Shown one piece after another: positions 47,165 through 57,534 of a stretch of DNA of 64,000 nucleotides. The notes beneath the pieces were generated by a model. It was not told where the DNA came from, made no database searches, and saw nothing but the letters and a program-made list of their open reading frames with translations. A program made the position numbers and the translations under genes. Each line of letters begins with the position of its first letter. The stretch's first letter is position 1. Source of the stretch: Trema orientale (taxonomy: Eukaryota; Streptophyta; Magnoliopsida; Rosales; Cannabaceae); assembly GCA_002914845.1 (NCBI GenBank), contig JXTC01000301.1, forward strand, positions 238,390 through 302,389, in the 5' to 3' direction.

Positions 47165-47599
47165 TCTAAACCCAGGGGGGCAAAGTCAACTAAAAGCACA
47201 ATTCTATTGGGTGTTAAGATGAAATGACTAATTTTCTTTATATTCGGTTTTATATTTTGTATTTTAACATGTTGTTCAAAATGTCGTTTAAAAAATTAAA
47301 AATAAATCATAATAAGTTTATGATTTAATTGAAAATAAATTATACAAAAAATGATCTAAGAATAAGTTTATTAAATCATCTTAGTAAATTAACTGTTATA
47401 AATTAGTGTCTTAGTATAAATTTGTAACAGATTTTAAATCTAAATATAAATATTAATAATAACCAAAACATAATCTACAATTTGAACAAAGTGTCAAAAA
47501 TATAAGATATAAAATGGATTTTATCATATTTTGATTAATTTTTTAACGGCTTTTTTTTTTCTTTTTTTTTTTTTTTTGGAAAACAACCGTCTTAGTCTT
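47165..47599. other. Intergenic, AT-rich
   Basis: No gene or paired repeat ends; poly-T near 47556-47577. Confidence 0.6.
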
Positions 47600-47619
47600 G
47601 GGGTGGCAGACTCACATCT

Positions 47620-47778
47620 TTTTTTTTTTTTTAAAAAAGGTGGGGCTTAACTAATGACCACCACTTACTACAAATTAAAGGAAAATGGCACACACACACT
47701 ACCAAGGTTTAAACTCCTGACCCCTAAACACACACACAACCTTCAAACTTTGGACCAATTTAGCTAACTCCAGTTGGC
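47620..47778 (-). mobile_element. tRNA-derived SINE (copy 4)
   Basis: Minus strand: 5' end CCAACTGGAGTTAGCTAAAT (degenerate box A region), box B-like GGAGTTTAAACC, then the GTGGTGGTCATTAGTTAAGC tail and an A-rich end. Imperfect 20-bp target duplications flank it at 47600-47619 and 47779-47798 (GGGGTGxCAGACTC). It lies about 280 bp upstream of the mitochondrial-type S13 start. Confidence 0.8.
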
Positions 47779-48058
47779 GGGGTGACAGACTCGCACCTAA
47801 AGACATAGTATGCAATAGTCGGGAGGTAAAATGACATGTTCCAATTAACCCAAAAAAGAAAGAAGGGAAAAAAAAAAGTTTTAACAAAAATAAAAATAAA
47901 AATAACATAATGCGAAGGATTTGAGGGGCAAAACATTTGAGACTGGTCTGGTGCACCGGTTGGTTAACTTTAGGTTTTTTTCCCCAGAAACCCTTTACGG
48001 CAATTGAATCAGAGACCCCATAACTCCGCAAATCTCCTCCTAATTTGATTCTCTACTC

Positions 48059-48834
48059 ATGTTTGGCTTACGGAGTTCAGCTTCAGTCGTCTCCAACCTT
48101 CGTCTTCAACTGCTCCAATCCTCACCGGTGAGTTTTACAATTCGATTTTCGAAAATTTTCGTGCATTTTCTGACCATCCAAACAGCCGAGAATGATTGTT
48201 TTCTGTTTGTTTAATCCGATCCCGCTCCGTGAAATCAATTACAGATCAACGGACAACGAGCGCGATGCATCAACGTGAAAGCGGGAATGGAGATTCCAGA
48301 CGATAAGCGCCTCGAGTTCGCGCTTCCGTACATACACGGGATCGGCCGGGCCAGAGCTCGCCAGATTCTGTCCGAGTTGAACATGGAGAACAAACTCGCC
48401 AAGGAGTTGACCAAAAGAGAAGTCTTTGTTCTTGGTGAAGAGCTCTCCAAGTACAGTCTTGGAAAAGAACTGGTAAAAACCCCTCTGCTAACTCTGTACT
48501 GATTCTCTATGAACTTAGGAAAACTATGAAGTGTTAGGATAATCGAGAAATTTTAGTACAAATTGTTGGAAAGAAGTTTTGAAATATCGATGGAAGTATG
48601 GAAAGTTTCCGGAAATTGTCTTGTTGTTCCTCTGAATGGATGGATCGTATTGTGGGGGTGTGCTTTGTGTTTCAGAGGAGCTGCGTTGAGAGAGATGTGA
48701 AGAGACTGATGGACATTCGGTGCTATAGAGGGGCGAGGCATAGCGATGGATTGCCGACCAGAGGACAGCGAACGAAGACAAATGCTCGAACCAACAAGAG
48801 TCAGAAACTTCCTGTTGCGGCAAGGAAGACATAG
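48059..48834 (+). CDS. RPS13: Ribosomal protein S13 (uS13), mitochondrial type, three exons
   Basis: Component of the small ribosomal subunit head. Exons 48059-48127, 48245-48472 and 48676-48834 (introns 117 and 203 bp, GT-AG, both phase 0) give 151 aa. The N-terminus [20 protein letters not shown] is Arg/Ser/Leu-rich without acidic residues, as in mitochondrial presequences. The uS13 core has the helix-hairpin [14 protein letters not shown] (residues about 51-64) and the rRNA-binding tail [20 protein letters not shown]. It resembles the nuclear mitochondrial S13 described in Arabidopsis (At1g77750, from memory). Its convergent neighbour 2.3 kb away is plastid S13, with the same intron positions and phases, so the two share a common spliced ancestor. 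Intact by eye. Mitochondrial rather than plastid location is inferred from the presequence and sequence type. Confidence 0.9.
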
Positions 48835-48839
48835 TTTTC

Positions 48840-50200
48840 TGCACTCATTTTGTTTAGGCTTCTCTAGCATTGGTTAAGCATGTCATTTGGATTTTGGCTT
48901 CGGAATCATTTTGTTCAAATACCATATTCAAAGTTTCATCCAAAACGATAGGATTTCGATTGCATTCAAGTTGATTTCGAATAAACCAAAGAGTTTCTTG
49001 CTAGTAATCTTTTCTTGACATGTTCAGTGATTGTTAATCCTTTTCTTTTCAGTTAATAGTAATTCATGTGTTATCTTCTTCGATGCATTTTCTGTGGTAT
49101 TTAAAAGACTCCCACAACTCGTAATAGAATACTACCTTCCTGTCAATCTCTTGGGAGGAAAAGAATAGTGAATAATCAAGTTGTGTTTTGGTTTTTTTGT
49201 TTTTTCTGTTGACATTATTATTGTTGGTGTTGTTTTTGTGTTTGGCAGTAGAATTCTCAAAAGAGTTTTTTATTGGCAGGATCTGGTTTAGCAGAGCAGT
49301 TACGATACACACCAAACTAAGGTCTGATATAACCATAGCTGGAATTACATAAACCATTACTGGAACAAACTATATGGAAAATCCTGATATTTTGGGCAGA
49401 TTTCTCTGCTCTACAATTATCTCGCAATTCGAGTTGAAAGATAATCAAAACCTGGTTTTGAAAAGCGAAACAAGCCTTGCTTTTAACTTGGATAATTTGT
49501 CTTAATCCATTGACGTTATTCCGGGTCTGAGTTAGACGCACCCACAAGTGATCAACAAAACTACGTTGGACCGTGAGGATTGCAAAAAAAAAAAAAGAAC
49601 ACTTAAAAGCCATTTATTTCAGTACCACTAGCATGGATGGTGCAAACGTTTGTTTCCAGGTTGGTAAATTGGTGAAATTTAGAGCTGGAGATAGACTTGT
49701 AATTTGCACGGTTATAACACGGTAACCGTTCAAAAAAAAATAAAAATAAATGCTGGGTGTTAAGTTCAACTCGAGTAAATGACAGTTCACTGATTAGGAT
49801 CTTGCAAGTCCCTTCGATAAGAGACTTTGCCGTTGGGCTAGAAATTGGTGCAAACTGCAAGGTCCCATAATTGAGGTGAGGACAAGTAAAACTGTATAAT
49901 CCCTTTAACAATCTGCAGGGTGTCGTATGGAGAATGACTAAAAGTTTTGAGCTCTTTATGGGACGATATCAATAAGAGGTTCAAACGGGTAAAAGTGGCC
50001 CCAAGCCCCTAACAATGTATCAAAAACACGTTAAAAGAGAGGTCTTCAAATTCAAGAAAATTCAAATTTCTTGAGAAAAATCGTCTGGTTTTAGAATGTA
50101 AAGAAGTTCTGGTGAAAGGAAAAAAGTTGATAATACTCACGTCCTCTGCAGTTAATTTTGAGTTACTTGTGGTTGAGGAGGGAAAAAATTTGTGTAGCAT
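48840..50200. other. Intergenic between the two S13 genes
   Basis: No convincing gene. The minus-strand stretch near 49750-49870 (GCCCAACGGC...TCTTATCGAAGGGACTTGC) is tRNA-like and ends in a T-rich tail, a possible other SINE family, but box B is poor. Opposite-strand frames between 49064 and 49911 lack protein character. Confidence 0.45.
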
Positions 50201-50215
50201 ATACGTCTACTAACT

Positions 50216-50278
50216 NNNNNNNNNNNNNNNNNNNNNNNNNNNNNNNNNNNNNNNNNNNNNNNNNNNNNNNNNNNNNNN
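50216..50278. other. Assembly gap (63 N)
   Basis: Run of N. CTACTAACT occurs immediately before (50207-50215) and immediately after (50279-50287), so the gap is probably a collapsed tandem repeat or a false join of overlapping ends. Confidence 0.95.
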
Positions 50279-50289
50279 CTACTAACTTG

Positions 50290-51124
50290 GAACACCAAAT
50301 CAAATATATGTTGAGGCATTTTCAGATCCATAAGCTTTAAAAAGATAATGAATATTCATATGAAGGTTTGAACATGAGACCACTTAATAATTCAGACAAG
50401 GACAGAGCACCTAATCAAAAGTTGAGAGAAAATGAGTAACTTGAAGACTGAAGTTATAGATAATGGCCGAGAGGTATCCAAGAGCAAACATTCTCCTCAG
50501 CTATGGGGAGAAGAAAGACAAGCCTAGTGAAGAATATGATAAAGCTAAATATGACTCGAAAGTCGAAAGCCAAAAAACAATAGACGAATGCATAAACAGA
50601 ACTCAAGAAGAAGAAATTAAGAAGAAAATAAAAAACGTTTATGGAATCTAGATATCTGTTTAACATTTGGAACTATGAAAAACATCACTTTGAGCTTTCT
50701 GGTACATTTAATGGTTACTCAGAAATCATAATGACTTTATAGTTTAAACAAAGTTCAGATTGATCATAACTTGTTTTCAGCTGACAAGTAAGACTGATCA
50801 TAATCTTTCATTACAACTTTACTGCCAAAGCATCCCAAAAGATTTTGAAACTCTCAGATTTCAAAACCCAATCAGGAAATTCACCACTCTTCAGTACTTC
50901 AAATAGAGCTTTCACAGAAATCGCACCAAAATAAACGCAGAATGATGCAAAGATATCATCAAAACGAGTATGATATACACTTCCAAGAACCTCAATTCCA
51001 CAGTAAAAAACATGATACTAAATGCACCTCAAAAAAGGTTAACAGAACTTGATTAACTCAGTGCCATACACAAGTTCATACAAAGAGTGCATAAGTTTCA
51101 CAAAAGAACTAAAACCAGCATCGA
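50290..51124. other. Intergenic, 3' side of plastid S13
   Basis: A 62-codon frame at 50463-50651 (ATG 50463) has a Lys/Glu-rich, protein-like composition but no recognisable domain and no homologue I recall. I do not call it. The region closer to 51124 is expected to contain the 3' UTR of plastid S13. Confidence 0.4.
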
Positions 51125-51987
51125 TTAACGCGAGGCCTTTTTCTTTCCTGCAATGGCTACCCTCTTACCCTTCAAAGTCCTACAGTTGTTCTTGGTGCGC
51201 TGTCCTCTGCAAGGTAGCCCTTGAATGTGGCGTATCCCTCTATAGCACTGAATTTCCTTCAATCTCCTTATAGCCAAAGCATTGAAACGCCTCTATGAAA
51301 AGCCACAAAGCCGAAAGCCCATTAAGACCAAAGCCTTAAAGAAACAAAAACAATCCCAATACAGATAAGAAAACGAAAAGAAAGAAAAGAGGAATATTAC
51401 CAAGTCTCCCTCAATCATGTACTTAGAGACTTCATCTCTAATAGTGACAAGTTCTTCTTCAGAAAAGTCCTTGGTCAACTTGTTTTCTATGCTAAGGTCG
51501 TTAAGGATTTTGCGAGCTCGGGTTCGTCCAATTCCATGAATGTACTGGAGAGAGAACTCAATCCGCTTGTTGTTTGGAATCTCAACCCCTCCAACACGAG
51601 CACATTTCACGCTTAGACCACCAATCTGATTACTATTATTATTAGTACCATTACTACAGACGAAAGCCCAGTTCGGAGAAAATGAAAACCCAGATGCAAA
51701 AACCGATTATAACCCTCAATTCGAGCTAACAAAACTTTTTCCCATGGAATTTTGAGGAGTGGAGCAAAACCCAAAAGAGGGTTTAAAAAATTTGAACTGG
51801 AAAAAGAAGATTTACGACATGTTTCAAACCAAAACGACAGACGTACAAGACAGAGAATATAATGAAGAATTACCTTAGGAGGGCTAGCAATGGGGAAGGA
51901 GAGGCGGTTGGAGAGAGGGTTAGAAGTTCGGCCATTGCAGATTACAGAGAGCGAGGGCGCCACGGGCATAGCCAGCGTTTGTGCCAT
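51125..51987 (-). CDS. RPS13: Ribosomal protein S13 (uS13), plastid, three exons
   Basis: Small-subunit protein of the chloroplast ribosome. Minus-strand exons 51987-51874, 51625-51401 and 51292-51125 (introns 248 and 108 bp, GT-AG, phase 0) give 168 aa, like the ~169 aa of Arabidopsis plastid S13 (from memory). The transit peptide is Ser/Pro/Asn-rich ([20 protein letters not shown]...), and VKC before ARVGGVEIP is a typical cleavage context. The core contains [14 protein letters not shown] and [19 protein letters not shown], nearly identical to what I recall for plastid S13. The start at 51987 has A at -3 and G at +4. An in-frame ATG at 52086 would add 33 residues unlike a transit peptide, so it is rejected. 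Intact by eye. Confidence 0.93.
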
Positions 51988-52069
51988 CTTTTCTGTTCTG
52001 TGACTGTGTGGATGAAGATGATGGCGTTGAGGCCGCTTATCCTTTTCACACATTTGGTCGAAATGGAAA

Positions 52070-52075
52070 GGCCCA
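52070..52075 (-). promoter_or_regulatory. Site II-type element upstream of plastid S13
   Basis: TGGGCC on the minus strand, 83-88 bp upstream of the ATG. TGGGCY (site II) elements are known in promoters of plant ribosomal and organellar housekeeping genes. It lies in the only 113 bp of non-transposon sequence before the first MITE. Two more TGGGC motifs on the plus strand, at 52887-52897, lie beyond the MITEs. Confidence 0.45.
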
Positions 52076-52100
52076 ATGTTGTCCATTCGCCGTTGTGGAA

Positions 52101-52534
52101 AGAGAAATTTACACCTAGTACCCGTGTTTTAAAATTTTTTTCATCAATACCCGTTTTTAATTTTTCTTTCAAAAATACTCATTTTATTGTCCACATTTTA
52201 TATGAAAAATATGAGTGGTCCACATTTACAATGTAAATTTTATCCCTAAGATACATATTTTATATGTAAAATATGACCGGTATACATTTTAAAATGTGTG
52301 CCAATTTTTAGTGTAATGTTTATTCATGAAATGTAGATCACGATATATATTTAATACATGAAACAGTGGTGTACATTTAATAAATGAAATATCTGTAGTA
52401 TACATTTTATGTGTAAAACAGTGGTATTCTATATTTCTGCAAAAAAGATATAAAAAGGATATTTATGAAATAAAAGTAAAAAATAAATATTTATAAAAAT
52501 ATATTTTAAAAAAGGGTATTTATGAACTTTTCTC
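52101..52534 (+). mobile_element. hAT-like MITE family D, copy 2
   Basis: 434 bp, beginning AGAGAAATTTACACC and ending GTTCATAAATACCC-type sequence inverted (AACTTTTCTC). Flanks TTGTGGAA (52093-52100) and TCGTGGAA (52535-52542) match at 7 of 8. It is homologous along its length to 24791-25286 (inverted) and 55511-55924 (direct). Confidence 0.75.
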
Positions 52535-52544
52535 TCGTGGAATC

Positions 52545-52859
52545 AGTTTCTAATACTTTTACCTATAAAAACTCAAAAGATTACAAAAATACGGAGGTCA
52601 GGGTTTTTTTTCAACTTTTCATATGGTTTTTATTAGAAAAATATCACTTTTAAATTTTTTTAGAAAAATACAATTTTTAAAATGGTTCAAAAAACTAATT
52701 ATCAGTTACTAGTTATTACTTTAGAAAATGATATTTTCTAAATATTTTCTAGAAAATAGTATTTTTCTAATAAAAATCATACAGGACTTACAATAAATAT
52801 AAGCCACCGTATTTTTCAAATTATTTTCTTAAAATGCTATAAAAAGCATAATTTCTTCT
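52545..52859 (-). mobile_element. Mutator-like MITE family G, copy 3 (approximate ends)
   Basis: Starts AGTTTCTAATACTTTTACC, the inverted right end of the family-G elements at 29049 and 35485, and carries the long GGTTTTTATTAGAAAAATAT and TTTTTCTAATAAAAATCAT arms. Flanking GTGGAA at 52537 and 52861 may be part of a 9-bp duplication (7 of 9). The ends are placed to a few bases. Confidence 0.6.
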
Positions 52860-52915
52860 TGTGGAAACCAAACCCATTGCCCTTTTTGGGCTGGGCATAT
52901 CAAACTTGCCTCTTT

Positions 52916-53290
52916 TTTCAGGAAATTTGATTTTTTATTGTAATTTTTCAAAAAAATTGAAAAATCCAGAATTTTTAAATTATTTGCCAAATCCCAATTT
53001 TAATTAGAAAAATACTACTTTTAAAAATATTTAATAAAATATCATGTTACTTCAAGTTATCTCAAGTAACTATATTAGTTACTCAAGTAAATGTAAATGT
53101 AAATCCAAGTAGTTACCTTGAGTACCATTGGAAAATACCAATTTTAAAGAAAAATTTGTATTTTTCTAAATACTTATTAAAAGTGTTATTTTTCTAAAAT
53201 AAAAAATTAAAAAGTGATATTGTTCTAAACTAATCTCGAATTTTTCAAAAAATTTAGCCCGATTTTTCAATTTTTGGTTCCTTGGAACTG
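52916..53290. repeat. Dispersed repeat C, copy 2
   Basis: Homologous to 24368-24780 from CAGGAAATTTGATTTTTTAT to ATTTTTCAATTTTTGGTTCC, same orientation. Internal GTTACTTCAAGTTATCTCAA is more repetitive than in copy 1. No coding capacity. Confidence 0.6.
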
Positions 53291-53299
53291 AGTTCCGAG

Positions 53300-53640
53300 A
53301 TCTGGTAAATGACTTTCGATAAGGCCTAGTCCTTCAGGAATTGGTTGCCTTACAACCGTTGCGTTTTGTGATGAATCCACTGAAAAATGCTTTGCGCTAC
53401 TGATGCTCCAAGATTTTTTTACAAACTTTTGAAAGAGATGCTCCAATTATGACTTGCTTTTTTTTTGAAATTATGGGTCGTGTTGACACTTGGAAGAAAA
53501 TAGCGATGATAGTATTTATCCTCGAAATGCTATAATGCCCAAATCAAATGATACCAGAATTGCTCATGATATTGGACTTGACCATCATAGTTTATGTCAA
53601 CATTGCATTAGCATTACTGTAAATTTGAATGTAAACAATA
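53300..53640. other. Moderate-complexity stretch, unassigned
   Basis: On the minus strand about 55 codons (53310-53470) are open and read with protein-like composition (...NATVVRQPIPEGLGLIESHL...), but I recognise no family and no start or splice signals are obvious. Could be a decayed gene piece or chance. Confidence 0.25.
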
Positions 53641-53649
53641 CTAGAAGAA

Positions 53650-54330
53650 TTTAACAATGTTTTACTTTTCACTCTTAAGATAAGATCAAATGTAAACGAC
53701 TATTTTAATTTTATATTTCAATATTTTTTAATGTAAATGTAAATCAGTGATTTACATATTTTTAACATAAAAATGGTTTAATTACTTTTCGCTCGTAAGA
53801 TAAGTGTAAATACAAAATTACTAGTTTAATTTTCAATTTAAATATAATCTACTCAGTTAATTGCAAATTAATTAATCTAAAATGGTATATATTTATTGTA
53901 AACTTGGAGCTAATTTTGAATTTAGAAATAGACAATGAATAAAGAACTAGAGTTATTTACCATGAAAAGAGAAGTTAGCCATTACAAAAAATAAACTGAT
54001 AGTTTACATTTAGAATTAGTTAAGTGGAAATAAACTGATGGTCTGCATTTATTATTAGTCAAGTAAAAGCCGAAAATGATGGTTTACATTAATAATTAAT
54101 AAAAAGTAAACTAGTTGTTTACATTTAAACTATCTTATAAGTGATAAGTGAACCATTATTATACTTCTATTACTATACTTTTCTTCTATTACTGTACTTT
54201 TATATTTAATATGTAAATCACTAATTTACGTTTACATTTACATTTACATTTAAAATTATTTAAATAGAAAATTCAACTAGCTAGTAGTTTACATTTACAC
54301 TTATCTTACAAGTGAAAAGTAAAATCATTA
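53650..54330. repeat. Large foldback repeat with GTAAATGTAAA modules
   Basis: Left arm 53650-53860 and right arm 54115-54330 (inverted) share, in the same order, TTTTACTTTTCACT(C/T)(T/G)TAAGATA, then GTAAATGTAAATCAGTGATT, then CTTTTCGCTCGTAAGATAAG. Each arm is about 210 bp. Parts repeat within each arm, so there are at least four modules. The loop (53861-54114) has further GATGGTTTACATT motifs. Confidence 0.65.
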
Positions 54331-54399
54331 TTATACTTATCTATTAATATGTAAACCACTGGTTTACATTTTCCTTTTAAATTTGTAAATGTAAAATTA

Positions 54400-55290
54400 T
54401 TTTTCCATCGAATAAAATTATTTTTCCCTTATTTTCGATTACATAGGAGTTGTTTGATAATAGTTAAACTCGAAGTTTTTAATGAAAAAAAAACAGTTTT
54501 GATATATGTGGATACATAGGAGTTTCCATCAAAATTTGGGTTTCTTTCATAATTTCCCTTGTCAATTACGAAGATAGTACGTTCTGTCTTATAATGGAAG
54601 AGAGGTTAAAATATCAATGATATGTTTAAGACATCTAATTGTCGTAATTGTAAATATACCTCATGTTTTTTAATTTTTAATATTCTAATCCCTGTATATT
54701 TGGAAACTACACTTCATTTCTAGAATTGTAATATAAGATTTTCATTTCACCCCTGAAATATCTTATTTTAGAAATAAAGTTTTAATTGACGATATTAACA
54801 CACCCTATTTTACTTGTTTTTTTTGGGTACTATTTTCCTATTATTAATGAATGTATTATTCATTCTCTCTCCTCATTCTCTCTCTAATCACTTTCTCTCC
54901 CCTTATTTTTTTTCTCATTGCTTTCTCTAAATATTTCTTTTTAGAATAAGAATATAAAGTTTTAATATCCACACAATATTTTTTTTTTTTAACAAAATTT
55001 TATATCCATATATAATTTGTTTTTCGTAAAAACTATTTTTAGAAAATATTTGTCTTACACCTATTGTTTTTTAGAACAGTAAAAAGTAATTTTTGTTTTC
55101 ATTTTTGAAAAATAACTTTGAGAACACAAAACAAAAAATAGAAAAACAATGTCAAATAGGCCCTGTATCTCCAAGAAGATATATAAAATTGTATTGCTTT
55201 TTTTATTTATTTTGTACAGGACGTAAATTAGGTATTTTTATAGGAAAAGTATTGGGCTAATTTTAATAAGCCATGAATGTCTTAAGCGAA
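54400..55290. other. Intergenic, nothing firm
   Basis: No gene. (CT)-rich stretch at 54862-54930. ATTTCACCCCTGAAATATCT near 54737 recurs near 56370, so parts of this stretch are duplicated. Confidence 0.5.
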
Positions 55291-55294
55291 GCTC

Positions 55295-55470
55295 AAGTGG
55301 CAAAACTTGTACTTGGAGTGTAACGTCAAAAATTATGGCCCAGTAATGTTAACCGCATAAGAAAACCACGGCTTTATGTGAAGTGAGAAGTTAAGGGTCA
55401 AAACATAATTGGAGAATAATCTATAGCTCTCTAGAAGAGCTTGACTCTTTGGACTTTAAAGCATCCGCTA
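55295..55470 (+). repeat. Dispersed repeat K, copy 1
   Basis: Shares ACGTCAAAAATTATGGCCCA, CGCATAAGAAAACC and GTGAAGTGAGAAGTTAAGG with 56080-56235 (ACATCAAAAGTGTGGCCAAT, CCCATAAGAAAACC, GTGAAGTGAGAAATCAAGG), same orientation about 790 bp away. Confidence 0.6.
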
Positions 55471-55510
55471 TATGTTTCCTAGAATTGGGCCTTTTATTTG
55501 GAATGATTCA

Positions 55511-55924
55511 AGTGAAAATTACACCTAATACCCGTTTTTTAAAACTTATTTCAGAAATACCCGTTTTTAAAACTTCTTTCAAAAATACCCATTTTTACGG
55601 TCCACATTTCATATGAAAAATATGAGTGGTCCACATTTACAATGTAAATTTTATCGATGAGTACACATTTCATGTGTAAAATATGAACGGTACACATTTT
55701 AAAATGTGTGCCAATTTTGAGTATAAATTTTATTCATGAAATGTGGACCGCGGTATAAATTTAATACATGAAATATATACCGTGATCTACATTTCATGTA
55801 TAAAACAGTGGTGGTCTACATTTCTCCAAAAAAAAAGGTATAAAAATGGGTAATTATGAAATAAAAATAAAAAACGGTATTTATGAAAATATGATTTTAA
55901 AAACGGGTATTTATGAACTTTTCC
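55511..55924 (+). mobile_element. hAT-like MITE family D, copy 3
   Basis: 414 bp, AGTGAAAATTACACCTAATA to GGTATTTATGAACTTTTCC. Flanks ATGATTCA (55503-55510) and ATGGTTCA (55925-55932) match at 7 of 8. It is the least rearranged copy internally and lies between the two copies of repeat K. Confidence 0.75.
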
Positions 55925-56079
55925 ATGGTTCAACCCAATTTTTACGAGTTATGAATGTTATAATACAACATTAACAAAGGGAAACATAACGTCTCATACC
56001 TCTCAATTCGCCATATCCTGCTACTATTACTTCAGTGTATTTTCTCTGTAGGATAAGAAAAATAAAGAAAACTCTAAGA

Positions 56080-56235
56080 GGTAAGTCTTCTATAAGAAGT
56101 GCAACATCAAAAGTGTGGCCAATTAATATAAAACCCCATAAGAAAACCTTGACTCTTAGTGAAGTGAGAAATCAAGGTCAAAACGTTAGTCAATAACTCA
56201 AGAAGAGTTTGATGTTTGAACTCTAACAAATTCAC
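56080..56235 (+). repeat. Dispersed repeat K, copy 2
   Basis: See 55295-55470; diverged direct copy. Confidence 0.6.
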
Positions 56236-56239
56236 CATC

Positions 56240-56948
56240 TCTCTCCTTCGATAAATCTATTATAAAATGTGTCTCAACAACTTCATTAGTAGACGATATA
56301 CTTTAAAAAGTATTATATCTTCCTACATTTTCTTCTCTTTATTTTACATTCGTATCAAAGTTTCAATTTCACCCTTGAAATATCTTTTTTTAGAAACAAA
56401 GTTTCAATTGACGAGAAGACACTCCTTATTCGGTGTTTGGATTTCCAAATTACTTACAAACAATTTCTAAATTCATAGAAAAAAAAATTACTACCAAACA
56501 AAAAAAATTTAAAAGAAAAAACATTAATTTCACTTAATTCAGAATCTGGTTGAAAATAATTTTTTTTTAACAAAATACCGAATGAGAAGTGTGCATCATT
56601 CATTTTAATCGTAAATCGATAAATTATTGTTAGAAATAATGAAAAGTACTTTTCCAAGTCAAAACTTTTCAATAATAATATTCAAAAGAGAAAATAAAAC
56701 TAACTATTCTATGTTTATTTCAGAATACGCCATGTGAAGGGAAAATGGATTTTACTCTACTTATATATTACTCTACTTATATATAAACATGTATATAAGA
56801 GTTATAGGAATTAATAATAAAACTACTATACAATTATATTTATATTTGAGTTGTTGTAATTAATATCAGTAAAATATGAATCATAATACATTCATCACAC
56901 TCACGTGACTATTAATTTTAAATAAACAAATTATCTTTCGGTTGCATC
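56240..56948. other. AT-rich intergenic
   Basis: No gene; A/T runs near 56480-56520 and 56564-56572. Confidence 0.55.
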
Positions 56949-56956
56949 ACAACAAT

Positions 56957-57202
56957 CAGAGGCGGAGCCACTTGGAGGCCAGAGGATGCAATTACCTCTC
57001 CTGAATTTTATTTTTCTTGTAAATGTTATATAAATTTTTTTTTTTTTTAAATTACTCCTTACTTTATTTAAATTTAGCCTTTGCCTCCCCATAAACTTGT
57101 AAAATTTTAAATATGCCCTTCAAGTTTTGAGTTAATTATTCTCACAATTGAAGTATATATGATTTCTACCCCATTTGGATTAAATTCATGGCTCCACTCC
57201 TG
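56957..57202. mobile_element. hAT MITE with CAGAGGCGGAGCCAC ends
   Basis: 246 bp, inverted ends CAGAGGCGGAGCCAC and the reverse complement of CAGGAGTGGAGCCAT. Flanked by ACAACAAT (56949-56956) and ACAACAGT (57203-57210), an 8-bp duplication with one mismatch. The CAGxGGCGGAGCCA terminus and 8-bp duplication are typical of plant hAT elements. No transposase. Solitary similar ends occur near 29581 and 34522. Confidence 0.85.
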
Positions 57203-57210
57203 ACAACAGT

Positions 57211-57534
57211 CGCAATTCATTAAGACTGTAGAAAATGTAACAACAACTTTAAACCCTAATATCAACCCCTGGAAGTCTAGTATCATAACTAAAAAATAAT
57301 TTTTTAGTTTTAAAAATAGAAAATTACTTTATAAGAATAAATAGGGGTGTTCGGCATTGTTCTTTAAGAATAATTTTTGAAAACAAAATTAAAGAAAACT
57401 AAACATTTAGAGAAGAACAAAATGTTATTTTCAAAGCATTATCTTTACCAAAAAAGGGGGGGAAAATCATTCTCTTACATGAGTTCTACTATATCCATTT
57501 TTTCTATGACTTTTTCTCTCATTATTTTCTTTTT
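57211..57534. other. Intergenic, AT-rich
   Basis: TAGGGGTGTTCGGCATTG near 57342 resembles a MITE terminus, but no partner is found. Confidence 0.45.

Noticed and set aside
49750-49870. Second type of SINE on the minus strand
   Set aside because: tRNA-like box A sequence but no acceptable box B and no flanking duplication found.
50463-50651. Small 62-codon gene between the S13 genes
   Set aside because: No recognisable domain; a comparable antisense frame exists; no splice or promoter evidence.
51988-52086. 33-residue N-terminal extension of plastid S13
   Set aside because: His/Lys-rich sequence unlike a transit peptide, while MAQTLAMP at 51987 matches the known family start.
53310-53470. 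Minus-strand exon-like stretch
   Set aside because: About 55 open codons with no recognised family and no clear splice signals; kept only as an unassigned stretch.
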